Shown here: positions 23,577-31,493 of the stretch, one piece after another
Layout: each line of letters begins with the position of its first letter
Position numbering within the stretch: the stretch's first letter is position 1
Assembly (NCBI GenBank): GCA_017448795.1
Contig: JAFSKV010000072.1
Coordinates: forward strand, 1 to 39,083
Direction: 5' to 3'
Origin: Synergistaceae bacterium
GTDB lineage: Bacteria; Synergistota; Synergistia; Synergistales; Aminobacteriaceae
Length of the DNA stretch: 39,083 nucleotides
Made by a program: the position numbers and the translations under genes
Notes under the pieces: generated by a model
Told to the model about the DNA's origin: nothing
Seen by the model: the letters and a program-made list of their open reading frames with translations, nothing else
Databases searched by the model: none

Positions 23577-24122
23577 ATGGACAAGAGATTACTTCTTCAT
23601 ATATGCTGCGCGCCTGATGCCTGCGTCCCAATCCCTGACCTTCTCGCTGAAGGCTGGGAAGTTCACGGCTTCTTCTACGGGAGCAACATCCACCCGCTTG
23701 ACGAATACGCCCGGCGGCTTGAGGCTGTCAGATTCATATCCTCACACAACGCGATACCCTGCTCTGTCCCGGACTACAGCCCGGAGGAATGGCTTGCGCT
23801 CGTTCACGGACTGGAACATGAGCCGGAAGGAGGAAGACGCTGTGAACGGTGCTTCAGGATTCAGCTTGAGGCGGCGGCAAGGGAGGCTGTCAGGCTTGGC
23901 TGTGAGTACATGTCGACAACCCTCACCATCAGCCCCCACAAGAATGTTGCCCTCATCAACGAGATTGGCGGGGAAGTCTCACGGTCTCACGGCCTGAAAT
24001 GGGAGGCTCGTATCTGGCGGAAGAACAACGGATTTCTGCGGTCGGTGAGATTGTCGCGGGAACTTGGGCTTTACCGTCAGAACTATTGCGGCTGTGTATT
24101 CAGCGTAAGGAAAGATGCGTAA
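23577..24122 (+). CDS. queH: Epoxyqueuosine reductase QueH
   Basis: The 181-residue protein belongs to the DUF208/QueH family, which reduces epoxyqueuosine to queuosine in tRNA in the last step of queuosine synthesis, replacing the cobalamin enzyme QueG. The conserved Cys are present: HICCAPDAC (10-16 region), CERC (about 84-87), and YCGC near the C-terminus, as well as the signatures STTLTISPHKN and NNGFLRSVRLSRELGLYRQ. The length is typical. There is no ribosome site before ATG 23577 (preceded by AATAATTTC), and the -10 spacing predicts a start at the ATG itself, so it may be read from a leaderless mRNA. Confidence 0.93.
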   Translation: MDKRLLLHICCAPDACVPIPDLLAEGWEVHGFFYGSNIHPLDEYARRLEAVRFISSHNAIPCSVPDYSPEEWLALVHGLEHEPEGGRRCERCFRIQLEAAAREAVRLGCEYMSTTLTISPHKNVALINEIGGEVSRSHGLKWEARIWRKNNGFLRSVRLSRELGLYRQNYCGCVFSVRKDA

Positions 24123-24194
24123 TTCCGCGTTTGTCAAAAAAAAATAAGTATCGTTAGCGTATCACAAATCCTAAACACATAAGGAGTGGTACAG

Positions 24195-24530
24195 TTGGGC
24201 AAGATGTTCAAAGCTGTTTGTGCATCGATGCTTATTGTCGCTCTGGCTTTCACGTTCGATGCGGGCGTGTCGTCAGCAAGAACCCGGAGACCGAGGCCAG
24301 TACCGAAGGCAGAATTAGAGCGCAGGGAGAGGGAGCGCATACTTCATTCACAGCTTGGGCGCGAGCTTATCGAGTGGGACCGCAAGTACGGAAGCGGAGC
24401 AGACAAGAGGCATGAGGAGGAACTGCGCAGGGAAATGGAGAGGCGCAGGAAGCAGAAGGAGCTTGAGAGGAAGGCTCTTGAGGACGCTGAAATACTCGGC
24501 GACATTATTGGCGATGAACTGAGGAAGTAA
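24195..24530 (+). CDS. Small exported charged helical protein of unknown function
   Basis: A TTG start at 24195 is chosen because AAGGAG (24181-24186) lies 8 bases before it; a GTG at 24186 would overlap the ribosome site. The 111-residue product has a signal peptide (about 1-28, ending SSA), then a very basic stretch (RTRRPRPVP) and a long, highly charged helix full of Arg, Glu and Lys (ERRERERILHSQLGRE; EEELRREMERRRKQKE). It shows no known domain. It ends 12 bases before the solute-binding-like gene and is probably co-transcribed with it. The composition suggests a periplasmic coiled-coil or an envelope-binding helper; function unknown. Confidence 0.7.
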   Translation: MGKMFKAVCASMLIVALAFTFDAGVSSARTRRPRPVPKAELERRERERILHSQLGRELIEWDRKYGSGADKRHEEELRREMERRRKQKELERKALEDAEILGDIIGDELRK

Positions 24531-24542
24531 GGAGGGCTGACG

Positions 24543-25331
24543 ATGAGACTGAACAATAAATTTGCGCCCGTTCTTGCTGTGATAATGATGCTCTCTGCCG
24601 CGGCTCTTCCTGCACTGGCCGCCCGTGTCGAGACAGTCAAAGATTTGATGACCGCTAAAGTAGGAGTGCAGTCAGGCACAGTTGGGGAGATAATTGTGAA
24701 GACTCTTCTGGAAGGCTCATCCGGCGAGGTTGTGTCGTTCGAGAAAGTCCGCGACATAGTGGACGCTCTCAAGGAACACAAGATTGATGTCGCTGTGATG
24801 GACGGAACTTCAGCCCGCTACTTCGCCATAACTGAGCATGAGAGCCTGCGCCTTCTATCCCGCGAGCCCGTCTCGAAGAACCTGCCCTACGCAATCGCCT
24901 TCAGGAAAGGGGACGCTCTCCGCGAAAAAGTCAACAAAGCCCTCGAAGAGCTTATAGCTGACGGCACGCGCAACAGAATCATCGCCAAATACATCGTCGG
25001 CAACCCTTCCCCCTCAGATGTCGACCTCAACAGGGACGAGAACCGCGAGAAGCTGTGGGTAGGATGCGCGGCTGATTTCCCGCCCTACGACATGAGGGAT
25101 GAGCACGGCTTCTACGGAATCGATGTCGAGCTTTGCGCGGCAATCGCCAAGAAGCTGGGAATGGAGCTCGCGATTGTGGACTACAGGTTTGACGACCTGG
25201 CTGAAGCCCTGCTTGAGGGGAAAATCGACATGATATGCTCCGCCGTCAGCGTCAATGAGGAGCGCAAGGAGTTCCTCGACTTCTCAGAGCCTTACGACGC
25301 AGAGCAGATATTGATGGTGGTACTGAGGTAA
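24543..25331 (+). CDS. Solute-binding protein (SBP_bac_3-like) with circularly permuted lobe order
   Basis: The 262-residue product has a signal peptide (1-27). Residues about 30-152 match what is normally the second part of an SBP_bac_3 protein: VKDLMTAKVGVQSGT, VMDGTSARYF, AFRKGDALREKVNKALEELI and DGTRNRIIAKYI. Residues about 165-262 match what is normally the first part: LWVGCAADFPPYDM, GFYGIDVELCAAIAKKLGM, LLEGKIDMICSAVSV, and ERKEFLDFSEPYDAEQILMV. So the lobes are in swapped order, the whole set of elements being present once. Family members bind amino acids for ABC transporters or act as sensor domains. No permease or ATPase gene is near. GGAGG lies before the ATG. Confidence 0.8.
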   Translation: MRLNNKFAPVLAVIMMLSAAALPALAARVETVKDLMTAKVGVQSGTVGEIIVKTLLEGSSGEVVSFEKVRDIVDALKEHKIDVAVMDGTSARYFAITEHESLRLLSREPVSKNLPYAIAFRKGDALREKVNKALEELIADGTRNRIIAKYIVGNPSPSDVDLNRDENREKLWVGCAADFPPYDMRDEHGFYGIDVELCAAIAKKLGMELAIVDYRFDDLAEALLEGKIDMICSAVSVNEERKEFLDFSEPYDAEQILMVVLR

Positions 25332-25369
25332 CAAGAAGAGCAGGACAACACTCTTTCTGTAGAATCACG

Positions 25370-25411
25370 AAAATTTGCCCCTCAGCTCATGGCCGGGGGG
25401 TAAATTTTTTT
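25370..25411. terminator. Bidirectional terminator between the binding-protein gene and the VanX-like gene
   Basis: AAATTTGCCCC pairs with GGGGGGTAAATTT in a long stem; the plus strand ends in TTTTTTT and the minus strand has an A/T-rich end too. It lies between two convergent genes. Confidence 0.8.
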
Positions 25412-25415
25412 GCCG

Positions 25416-26066
25416 CTACTGCCACTTGAACGGAGGCTCACAGTAACCGTAAAACGCAAAATCCGCGCCCGTCCTCTCAGCCCAGCCCCTGTTGCCGTAA
25501 TCATAGTGCCACCACTCCGAGGGGTAGTTGCTGAACCCCGCCCCTGTCATCAGGTCAAGCAGCATCTTCCTGTTCGCGGAGGCCGTTGGGTTGTCGCGGG
25601 TGTCGTAGTAGTGCGTGTGAGAATGCTCTTCCGTGTCGTCGAAATTCCCGCCCATGTCCAGCAAACGCCCATACCTGTCAGCAAGTGTCAGGTCGACAGC
25701 TCCTCCCGTCAAATGCCACGAGACCGAGTCAGCTTCCTTCGACGGAGGATAGACGTACACCGCCGCATGTCTGTGCGCGTCCTCGTGGGAATGTCCCCTC
25801 GTCTTCATGCGCTCGACCATCTTCGTGAACAGCAATTCCTGAAGCTCGTAGCTCCTCCAGCCGTCCCAGATAACCAGCCTCAGACCGTCAGGCAATGACT
25901 CAGTTACAGTCAGCAATCGCTCATAGACTCCCTCACGCACCCAAACGTCCGGGATTGACCCCGCCAGCCCCTCGCCGTAATACCAGCTGTGAGCAAGTAT
26001 CTTCTCCGGGTAAAGGCAGGCCTGCACAAGCCGCTCGTTATTCTCCCTAAGTATCAGCGTAATCAC
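25416..26066 (-). CDS. D-alanyl-D-alanine dipeptidase (VanX/DdpX family)
   Basis: The 216-residue frame contains the zinc peptidase marks SWHLTGGAVDLTL (Ser-x-His-x6-Asp type) and PSEWWHYDYG (Glu-x2-His), plus the WDGWRSYELQ region with the catalytic Arg. Members cleave D-Ala-D-Ala for wall recycling or, in resistance clusters, lower vancomycin targets; here no vanHA or vanRS is near, so recycling is more likely. The GTG at 26066 overlaps the AAAGGAG site, so the true start may be a CTG at 26057, eight bases after GGAG. The extra residues matter little for the fold. No signal peptide, so cytoplasmic. Confidence 0.9.
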   Translation of the reverse strand: MITLILRENNERLVQACLYPEKILAHSWYYGEGLAGSIPDVWVREGVYERLLTVTESLPDGLRLVIWDGWRSYELQELLFTKMVERMKTRGHSHEDAHRHAAVYVYPPSKEADSVSWHLTGGAVDLTLADRYGRLLDMGGNFDDTEEHSHTHYYDTRDNPTASANRKMLLDLMTGAGFSNYPSEWWHYDYGNRGWAERTGADFAFYGYCEPPFKWQ

Positions 26067-26079
26067 TCCTTTGCGCCGG

Positions 26080-26094
26080 ATTATACGCTATAAT
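26080..26094. promoter_or_regulatory. Overlapping divergent -10 elements, vanX-like / HIT operon
   Basis: Minus-strand TATAAT (26085-26080) and plus-strand TATAAT (26089-26094) are three bases apart. Each start site lies about seven bases away in opposite directions. RNA polymerase cannot occupy both at once. Confidence 0.6.
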
Positions 26095-26129
26095 TTCGGC
26101 ATTCACACAAAATTCCAGGAGGCTATGAC

Positions 26130-26615
26130 ATGCAGCAGCTATACGCGTCATGGAGAATGTCATACATTGAGGCGCCCAAGCACAAGGGTTGCATATTCTG
26201 TGATTTCCCGGCGGAACACAAAGACGACGAACACTTCATTGTTCACAGGGGCGAGTCATGCTTCGTCATCATGAACCTTTACCCCTACAATCCCGGCCAC
26301 ATGATGGTGATTCCCTACAGGCACACGAACGTCTACGAGACACTCACAGAGTCAGAAGTCCTCGAAATGCACACGCTGACCGCAAAGGCCGTAACAGTCA
26401 TCAAGAACGTAATGCGCCCGGACGGCTTCAACATGGGCATCAACTTGGGGCGCACGGCAGGAGCAGGAGTTGACGGCCATCTTCACAGGCACATTGTACC
26501 CAGGTGGAACGGTGATAATAACTTCATGCCCGTGATAGGTGAGACAAGAGTCATATCTGACGCGATCGCTAACTCTTGGCGGCGGCTCAAAGATGCGTGG
26601 GATGAATGCCGCTAG
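26130..26615 (+). CDS. HIT-family nucleotide hydrolase/phosphorylase
   Basis: The 161-residue protein has the histidine triad GHLHRHIVPRW near residue 112 and the preceding CIFCDF zinc-like pair at about 22-25, as in Ap4A phosphorylase-like HIT enzymes. These act on nucleoside polyphosphates and adenylylated compounds. AGGAGG precedes ATG 26130. It heads a four-gene run (HIT, YigZ, MBL-fold, PatB), the first three with overlapping frames. The exact substrate cannot be told from sequence. Confidence 0.93.
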   Translation: MQQLYASWRMSYIEAPKHKGCIFCDFPAEHKDDEHFIVHRGESCFVIMNLYPYNPGHMMVIPYRHTNVYETLTESEVLEMHTLTAKAVTVIKNVMRPDGFNMGINLGRTAGAGVDGHLHRHIVPRWNGDNNFMPVIGETRVISDAIANSWRRLKDAWDECR

Positions 26616-27205
26616 AACCCGCGAGCCCGTCAACGTTCGAGGCGAAAATCAAGCGTTCAGTCTTCATTGCTGACGTATTCCCGTGCCACAACGAAGAGGA
26701 AGCCCGCGAGATTCTGAGTCATGTTACGGCGAAATACAGGGACGCTACGCACAATTGCCGGGCGTATGTTCTTGCTGACGGGACGGAATACAGCTCCGAT
26801 GACGGCGAGCCTTCAGGGACAGCGGGCAGGCCGATTTTGGGGGCGATAAAGCGTTCGGGACTCGTGAATGTTATTGTCGTGGTTACCCGGTATTACGGGG
26901 GCGTTAAGCTGGGAGTCCGGGGACTGATTGAGGCTTATGGTGAGACTGCAACGAAGGCACTTGCCGGGACTGAGACAATCGAGCGGGTGATGATGTCGGC
27001 TTTCACCGTGTCGATGAGCTATAACGCTGTCGGAAATGTTACGCGGCTTCTTGAGCTTCACGGAGCGGGGGGGCTGTCGTGGGATTACGGGGAGGCCGTG
27101 AAGGTCGCTTGCAGTGTCCCGGAAGATGAGGCTGATATTTTGGCGGGGGAACTTGAGGGCTTGAAGGCGCGGGGTATTGTCGCGGAATGGGAGAGGGTAT
27201 CATGA
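26606..27205 (+). CDS. YigZ/IMPACT family protein
   Basis: The 199-residue protein carries the UPF0029 N-terminal domain: FPCHNEEEAREIL, then the conserved DGTEYSSDDGEPSGTAGRPI and VVTRYYGGVKLGVRGLIEAYG. A second, RNA-binding-like C-terminal domain follows (about 135-199). The family is linked to translation control in eukaryotes (IMPACT) and is of unclear function in bacteria. Its ATG lies ten bases inside the end of the HIT gene, so it is translationally coupled. Confidence 0.93.
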   Translation: MPLEPASPSTFEAKIKRSVFIADVFPCHNEEEAREILSHVTAKYRDATHNCRAYVLADGTEYSSDDGEPSGTAGRPILGAIKRSGLVNVIVVVTRYYGGVKLGVRGLIEAYGETATKALAGTETIERVMMSAFTVSMSYNAVGNVTRLLELHGAGGLSWDYGEAVKVACSVPEDEADILAGELEGLKARGIVAEWERVS

Positions 27206-27990
27206 AGATTACTATGCTGGGAACCGGCAACGCTCTTGTCTCTGAGTGCTACAACACCTGCTTCATCCTCAGCGGCAACGGGCAGAATTTCCTCGTCGAC
27301 ACAGGCGGCGGAAACGGCATCCTTCACCAGCTCAATCACGCGGGCTTCTCACTCTGCGACATTCACGACGTGTTCATCTCACACACCCACATTGACCACA
27401 TACTCGGCGCAATATGGCTCATCAGAATCTCAGCACAGCGAATGAACAAGGGACTCTTTCCCGGCGATGTGAACATTTACGGGCATGATGAAGTTATCGC
27501 TATGCTTGACGAACTCGCAAGGAGACTCCTTCTACCCTATCAGTACGGCTTCATAGGCGGGCGCATTCACCTTCACACCGTCAGCGCAGGTGTGACACGC
27601 GAAATCATCGGCCATGAAGTTCGCTTCTGGGACATAAATTCCCCGCGCACAAAACAGTTCGGCTTCACGATGGATTGCAGGCTGGCTTTCTGCGGCGATG
27701 AACCCTGCAAGAGTGAGTGTGAGTGCCACGTTTCCGGCTGTGAATGGATGATACATGAAGCCTTTTGCCTGCACTCTGAGGCTGAAAGGTTTTCCCCCTA
27801 CGAGAAGAATCACTCCACGGTCAAGGATGCCTGCATGACCGCTCAGAGGCTCGGGGTGAAGAATCTTATCTTGTGCCACACGGAGGACTCAGACCTTCCT
27901 CACCGCAAGGAACGTTACACCGCTGAAGGCAGGCTGTATTATTCCGGGAATATATTTGTCCCTGATGACCTGGAAACTATCACACTATAA
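27202..27990 (+). CDS. MBL-fold metallohydrolase, RNase Z-like
   Basis: The start is ATG 27202, overlapping the YigZ stop (ATGA). The 262-residue product begins MKITMLGTGNAL and has LVDTGGGNGIL, the zinc motif HTHIDH (His-x-His-x-Asp-His), a later FCGDEPCKSECECH Cys-rich region and LILCHTEDSD. The Asp/His pattern matches the RNase Z/ElaC-like branch of metallo-beta-lactamase proteins. A Cys cluster (CGDEPCKSECECHVSGC) in place of the usual loop is unusual and may bind metal. Substrate unknown. Confidence 0.9.
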   Translation: MKITMLGTGNALVSECYNTCFILSGNGQNFLVDTGGGNGILHQLNHAGFSLCDIHDVFISHTHIDHILGAIWLIRISAQRMNKGLFPGDVNIYGHDEVIAMLDELARRLLLPYQYGFIGGRIHLHTVSAGVTREIIGHEVRFWDINSPRTKQFGFTMDCRLAFCGDEPCKSECECHVSGCEWMIHEAFCLHSEAERFSPYEKNHSTVKDACMTAQRLGVKNLILCHTEDSDLPHRKERYTAEGRLYYSGNIFVPDDLETITL

Positions 27991-28002
27991 GGAGGACTCG
28001 CA

Positions 28003-29193
28003 ATGAAGTATGACTTTGAGACTGTACACAAACGCTTTCACACCGGCTCCGGGAAATGGCGCGAGATGCTGAAATACGGCGTGAAGGAATCGGATGATGT
28101 TATCCCGTTTTCTGTTGCTGATATGGAGTTCGTTACACCGCCGGAAATCGTCGAGGCTCTGAAGCATGAGCTGGACACGTCGATTATGGGCTACGAGAAC
28201 CCAACCCCGGAATATCTCTCTGCTGTCTGCAACTGGATGAAGTCCCGCCGGAATTGGGATGCTTCCCCGGAATGGATATTGCCATCAGCTGGAGTCGTTG
28301 ATGCGTTCTTCGAGGCCGTCAAAACATTCACGCACGAGGGCGACGGAGTTATGCTCATGACTCCCGTCTATCACCCAATGTACATGGCCGTGAACTTCAC
28401 CGGGCGGAAACTGGTCAGCAATCCCCTCATCAACACAGGAACCCGCTACGAGATAGATTTTGCTGACATGGAGCGCAAAGCCTCAGACAGTAACACAAAG
28501 ATGCTCATACTTTGCAGCCCTCATAACCCGGTCGGCCGTGTCTGGACTCGCGATGAGCTTACCCGTATAGGTGAGATATGCCTGCGGAATGATGTGCTTG
28601 TTGTGTCGGATGAGATTCACTTTGACCTGATTATGCCCGGCCATGTCCACACGGTATTTGCGTCAATCAGTGAGCCTTTCGCGCAGAATTGCCTCGTCAT
28701 GACCGCACCAAGCAAGACCTTCAACATCGCCGGCCTGCAAACATCAAACATATTCATCCCGAATTCCAAGCTCCGCGAAAAGTTCCTTGCCTCCCTCAAG
28801 CTGTCCAACCCCAACCCCAAGTGCAACGTCCTAGGTTATGCCGCCTCGAAAGCCGCCTATGAGTCCTGCGGTGAATGGCTCGATGAATGCCTGAGTGTGA
28901 TTGACGCTAACAGGAGAACCATCACTGACTTCATGGCGCGGGAATTACCTGCGATGAAAGTTCATGACTTGGAGGGGACATATCTTCTGTGGCTGGACTT
29001 GAGGGGCTTGGGTCTGGATTACCGGGAGCTTGAGCGTGTCAACCGTGAGGAGGCCAGACTGTTCTTTGACGAGGGATATATTTTCGGGGAACAGGGGGAA
29101 TGCTTCGAGCGCTGGAATCTTGCCTGCCCGACGAGGTACATTCACGAGGCTTTGGCGAGGATGAAGGAGTGTTACAGAAGGCACATGAAGTAA
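28003..29193 (+). CDS. PatB/MalY-type PLP aminotransferase (probable cystathionine beta-lyase)
   Basis: The 396-residue enzyme of aminotransferase fold type I has the PatB/MalY pattern: ILCSPHNPVGRVWT, VVSDEIHFDLIM, and the PLP lysine in APSKTFNIAGLQ. MalY/PatB proteins split cystathionine or Cys to thiol, pyruvate and ammonia, or have regulatory side roles. AAGGAGG lies before ATG 28003, 12 bases after the MBL gene. It likely ends the HIT-YigZ-MBL-PatB operon. The substrate is inferred from family only. Confidence 0.92.
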   Translation: MKYDFETVHKRFHTGSGKWREMLKYGVKESDDVIPFSVADMEFVTPPEIVEALKHELDTSIMGYENPTPEYLSAVCNWMKSRRNWDASPEWILPSAGVVDAFFEAVKTFTHEGDGVMLMTPVYHPMYMAVNFTGRKLVSNPLINTGTRYEIDFADMERKASDSNTKMLILCSPHNPVGRVWTRDELTRIGEICLRNDVLVVSDEIHFDLIMPGHVHTVFASISEPFAQNCLVMTAPSKTFNIAGLQTSNIFIPNSKLREKFLASLKLSNPNPKCNVLGYAASKAAYESCGEWLDECLSVIDANRRTITDFMARELPAMKVHDLEGTYLLWLDLRGLGLDYRELERVNREEARLFFDEGYIFGEQGECFERWNLACPTRYIHEALARMKECYRRHMK

Positions 29194-29205
29194 GCTGACG
29201 GAAGC

Positions 29206-29244
29206 AGGAGGACTCTTCACGCGGGGGACTCCTGTTTTACCTGT
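29206..29244 (+). terminator. Weak terminator after the PatB-like gene
   Basis: CAGGAG and CTCCTG enclose a G-rich loop and are followed by TTTTAC. The stem is short. Confidence 0.4.
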
Positions 29245-29252
29245 GCTATAAT
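29244..29252 (+). promoter_or_regulatory. Extended -10 promoter of the glycosyltransferase gene
   Basis: TGCTATAAT, an exact match to the recurring extended -10 form, lies 33 bases before the GTG start at 29286. Confidence 0.65.
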
Positions 29253-29285
29253 CGGCCAAATTCCCAAGCAAAGGAGACATTGACA

Positions 29286-30374
29286 GTGTCAGAAAATTCG
29301 GATAAAATCGCCCATCGCCCATCGCCCAACGCCCAACGCCCAACGCCCAACGCCCAACGCCCAACGCCCAACGGCAACTCATGCCCGAAATTCAGCGTCA
29401 TAGTCCCAGCCTACAACACTGAAGCCTACATAGCCCGCTGCCTCGACAGCCTCGTCAATCAAGACATCCCCGAACGCAACTACGAGATACTCATCACCGA
29501 CGACGGATCGACCGACAAGACCGGGGCAATCTGCGACACATACGCCGCCAAATATCCCTTCATCCACGTAACTCACACCAGCAATCACGGAGTCAGCCAC
29601 GCGCGCAACACAGCCCTCGAAAAGTGCAGGGGGGAATACGTCATGTTCTGCGACTCTGACGATTTCGTGTCGCCGCAAATGTTCTCGGTCATGACACGAG
29701 CCGTTGAGGTTTTCGGTGAGCCTGACATGATGATATACGGTCTGGCTGGAGAACTGCCCGGCGGGAAGTGGCCTGTCTATGACGCAGGGGCGATGAGTGA
29801 GGCTGACGGGAGATTCTGCACGGCGGAGGAAGTCTGCATGAACATTTTCACGGACCGTAAGACACGCGGCTATTCCCCCAACAAGGCCATGAAGAGGGAG
29901 CTGGCTCTGAGCGCGAGATATGACGAGGAACTTTACCTTTTTGAGGATGAACATTATTTTATGTCTGTGCTGACACGGAACATGAATGCCAGAGTCTGTT
30001 ACTTGGATTACCGCCTCTATTGCTATTTCCAGCACCAAGGGCCGCGCCTCTTAGCCCACATGTCGAGGATAAGAACGGACGAAGACCTGCCCCCTGACAT
30101 TAAGGCTTCCGAAAAAATGCTAGCCCTTCCCGGCCTGCCCCCAGCCGTCGCCCAAGAGATAGAAGGCAGGAACTACATGATTGCCGCTCAGTGCGTGTTC
30201 TCGAATCCCGTCCCAATAAACCCGGGAGCATACGCAAGACTCCGTGAATACCTCCGCAAATTCGCCGGGACATACTACTTCAGGAACAAAGGCTCATCCT
30301 CATACGTCAAGTTCAAGACTCTCGTCAAGCATATTCTGATTCTCCTCGGCATCCGCAAGCCCCGCCGGAAATAA
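29286..30374 (+). CDS. Family 2 glycosyltransferase with in-frame heptamer tract near its start
   Basis: The start is GTG 29286 (AAGGAG at 29271-29276); TTG 29280 is too close to the ribosome site. The 362-residue protein has a repeated Pro/Asn/Gln-rich leader (about residues 8-30) encoded by a heptanucleotide repeat, then a GT-A domain: FSVIVPAYNTEAYIARCLDS, ITDDGSTDKT, ARNTALEKCRGEYVMFCDSD. GT2 enzymes add sugars to surface glycans; the substrate is unknown. No in-frame ATG, GTG or TTG lies between the repeats and the GT-A core. Because nine 7-base units equal 63 bases the gene is in frame here, but gain or loss of one unit would shift it. Confidence 0.9.
   Translation: MSENSDKIAHRPSPNAQRPTPNAQRPTPNGNSCPKFSVIVPAYNTEAYIARCLDSLVNQDIPERNYEILITDDGSTDKTGAICDTYAAKYPFIHVTHTSNHGVSHARNTALEKCRGEYVMFCDSDDFVSPQMFSVMTRAVEVFGEPDMMIYGLAGELPGGKWPVYDAGAMSEADGRFCTAEEVCMNIFTDRKTRGYSPNKAMKRELALSARYDEELYLFEDEHYFMSVLTRNMNARVCYLDYRLYCYFQHQGPRLLAHMSRIRTDEDLPPDIKASEKMLALPGLPPAVAQEIEGRNYMIAAQCVFSNPVPINPGAYARLREYLRKFAGTYYFRNKGSSSYVKFKTLVKHILILLGIRKPRRK
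29309..29371 (+). repeat. Heptanucleotide tandem repeat inside the glycosyltransferase gene
   Basis: Two CGCCCAT units (29309-29322) are followed by seven CGCCCAA units (29323-29371). The seven later units are identical, which is a sign of recent slippage. The unit length is not a multiple of three, and the tract lies at codons 8-29 of the gene. Confidence 0.97.
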
Positions 30375-30381
30375 TTTGCTG

Positions 30382-30387
30382 TATACT
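30382..30387 (+). promoter_or_regulatory. Probable -10 element of rseP
   Basis: TATACT lies 43 bases before the TTG start, just after the glycosyltransferase stop. No -35 is clear. Confidence 0.35.
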
Positions 30388-30429
30388 ATGCGGGAAAATT
30401 TCCATCACACATAAGGAGAGACATACAGC

Positions 30430-31482
30430 TTGCATCTGCTAGTCAGCATTGTCGCGTTCGTAATCGTCATAGCCGTCTGCGTAATCGTCCACGAGTATGG
30501 CCACTACATCACCGCCAGAATCTTGGGCGTTCAGGTTCACGAGTTCGCGTTCGGAATGGGCCCGGCAATCCTCCAGCACAGAGACAAATCCGGGATGCTC
30601 TGGTCATGGCGCGCCTTCCCCGTGGGGGGCTTCTGCCGACTCGCTGGAATGCACGAGGAGGAAGACGGAGAGTCTGTTGTTCATGGCCGGGGCTTCAACG
30701 AACAATCAGCGTGGAAGAGATTCCTGATTCTCCTCAACGGCTCGGCGTTCAACATCCTGCTTGCGGTGCTGTTGATGGCAGTCTACCTCTGGGGGCATGG
30801 GGTGCTTGACATGGACAGCACAAGAATCGGCGAGATAATGCCCGGCTTCCCGTCAGAACAGGCAGGCATCAGAGTCGGCGACGTGATTCAGTCGGTCAAC
30901 GGCGAGTCAGTCAGCAGGTGGCGCGAAATGTCCGAGAAAATCCGCACCGAGGCCGGGAAAAATGAGTCGGTAACAGTCGGAATCAAGCGCGGCGACGAGA
31001 CATTAACCCTCACCGTAAGCATCCCCAACAACGAGGAATACGGCCGCCCGATGTTCGGAATATCACCGTCATACGTCCGCTACGGGGTGTTCTCCGCTCT
31101 CAGGAACTCGGCAAGCTACACCTACAGGATGACCGCAATGATGCTCCGGGGGCTGGCTGAGCTTGTCATGGGCTACCAGGAGGCTGACGTTACCGGGCCC
31201 GTTGGGATTGCGTCAATGTCCGGCCAGGCCATGAGGTCGGGGCTGTGGGGCTTCGTGTCGTTCATCGCGATAATCGCCCTGAATCTCGGCATCCTCAACC
31301 TGTTTCCCATTCCTGCGCTTGACGGGGGGCGGATACTGTTCGTCCTGCTGGAGATGATACTTCGCAGGAGGCTCCCGGAGAAGGTCGAGAACTGGATACA
31401 CACGGCGGGCTTCGTGGTGCTGATTTCGCTTATGGTTCTTGTTACGTGCAAGGACGTGTACAACATATTCCTGACACACTAG
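30430..31482 (+). CDS. rseP: Site-2 protease RseP
   Basis: The 350-residue intramembrane zinc protease cleaves anti-sigma factors or other membrane proteins. The zinc motif HEYGH lies in the first membrane segment (residues 21-25); a single PDZ domain is seen at about 130-200 (GEIMPGFPSEQAGIRVGDVIQ), and the third zinc ligand motif NLFPIPALDGG at about 290-300. The start is TTG 30430 with AAGGAGA upstream. It is 11 bases before ispG and joined with it in an operon, as in many bacteria, but dxr is absent upstream. Confidence 0.95.
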   Translation: MHLLVSIVAFVIVIAVCVIVHEYGHYITARILGVQVHEFAFGMGPAILQHRDKSGMLWSWRAFPVGGFCRLAGMHEEEDGESVVHGRGFNEQSAWKRFLILLNGSAFNILLAVLLMAVYLWGHGVLDMDSTRIGEIMPGFPSEQAGIRVGDVIQSVNGESVSRWREMSEKIRTEAGKNESVTVGIKRGDETLTLTVSIPNNEEYGRPMFGISPSYVRYGVFSALRNSASYTYRMTAMMLRGLAELVMGYQEADVTGPVGIASMSGQAMRSGLWGFVSFIAIIALNLGILNLFPIPALDGGRILFVLLEMILRRRLPEKVENWIHTAGFVVLISLMVLVTCKDVYNIFLTH

Positions 31483-31493
31483 GAGGCCATGAC

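Noticed and set aside
23577-23640. Missing Cys in the first QueH motif (CCAPD)
   Set aside because: CCAPD variants are familiar in this family, and the other conserved Cys pairs are intact.
25416-26066. Vancomycin resistance cluster
   Set aside because: Only a VanX-like gene is present; vanH, vanA, vanR and vanS are absent nearby.
29309-29371. CRISPR array
   Set aside because: The units are 7 bases with no spacers, inside a coding region; this is a short tandem repeat.
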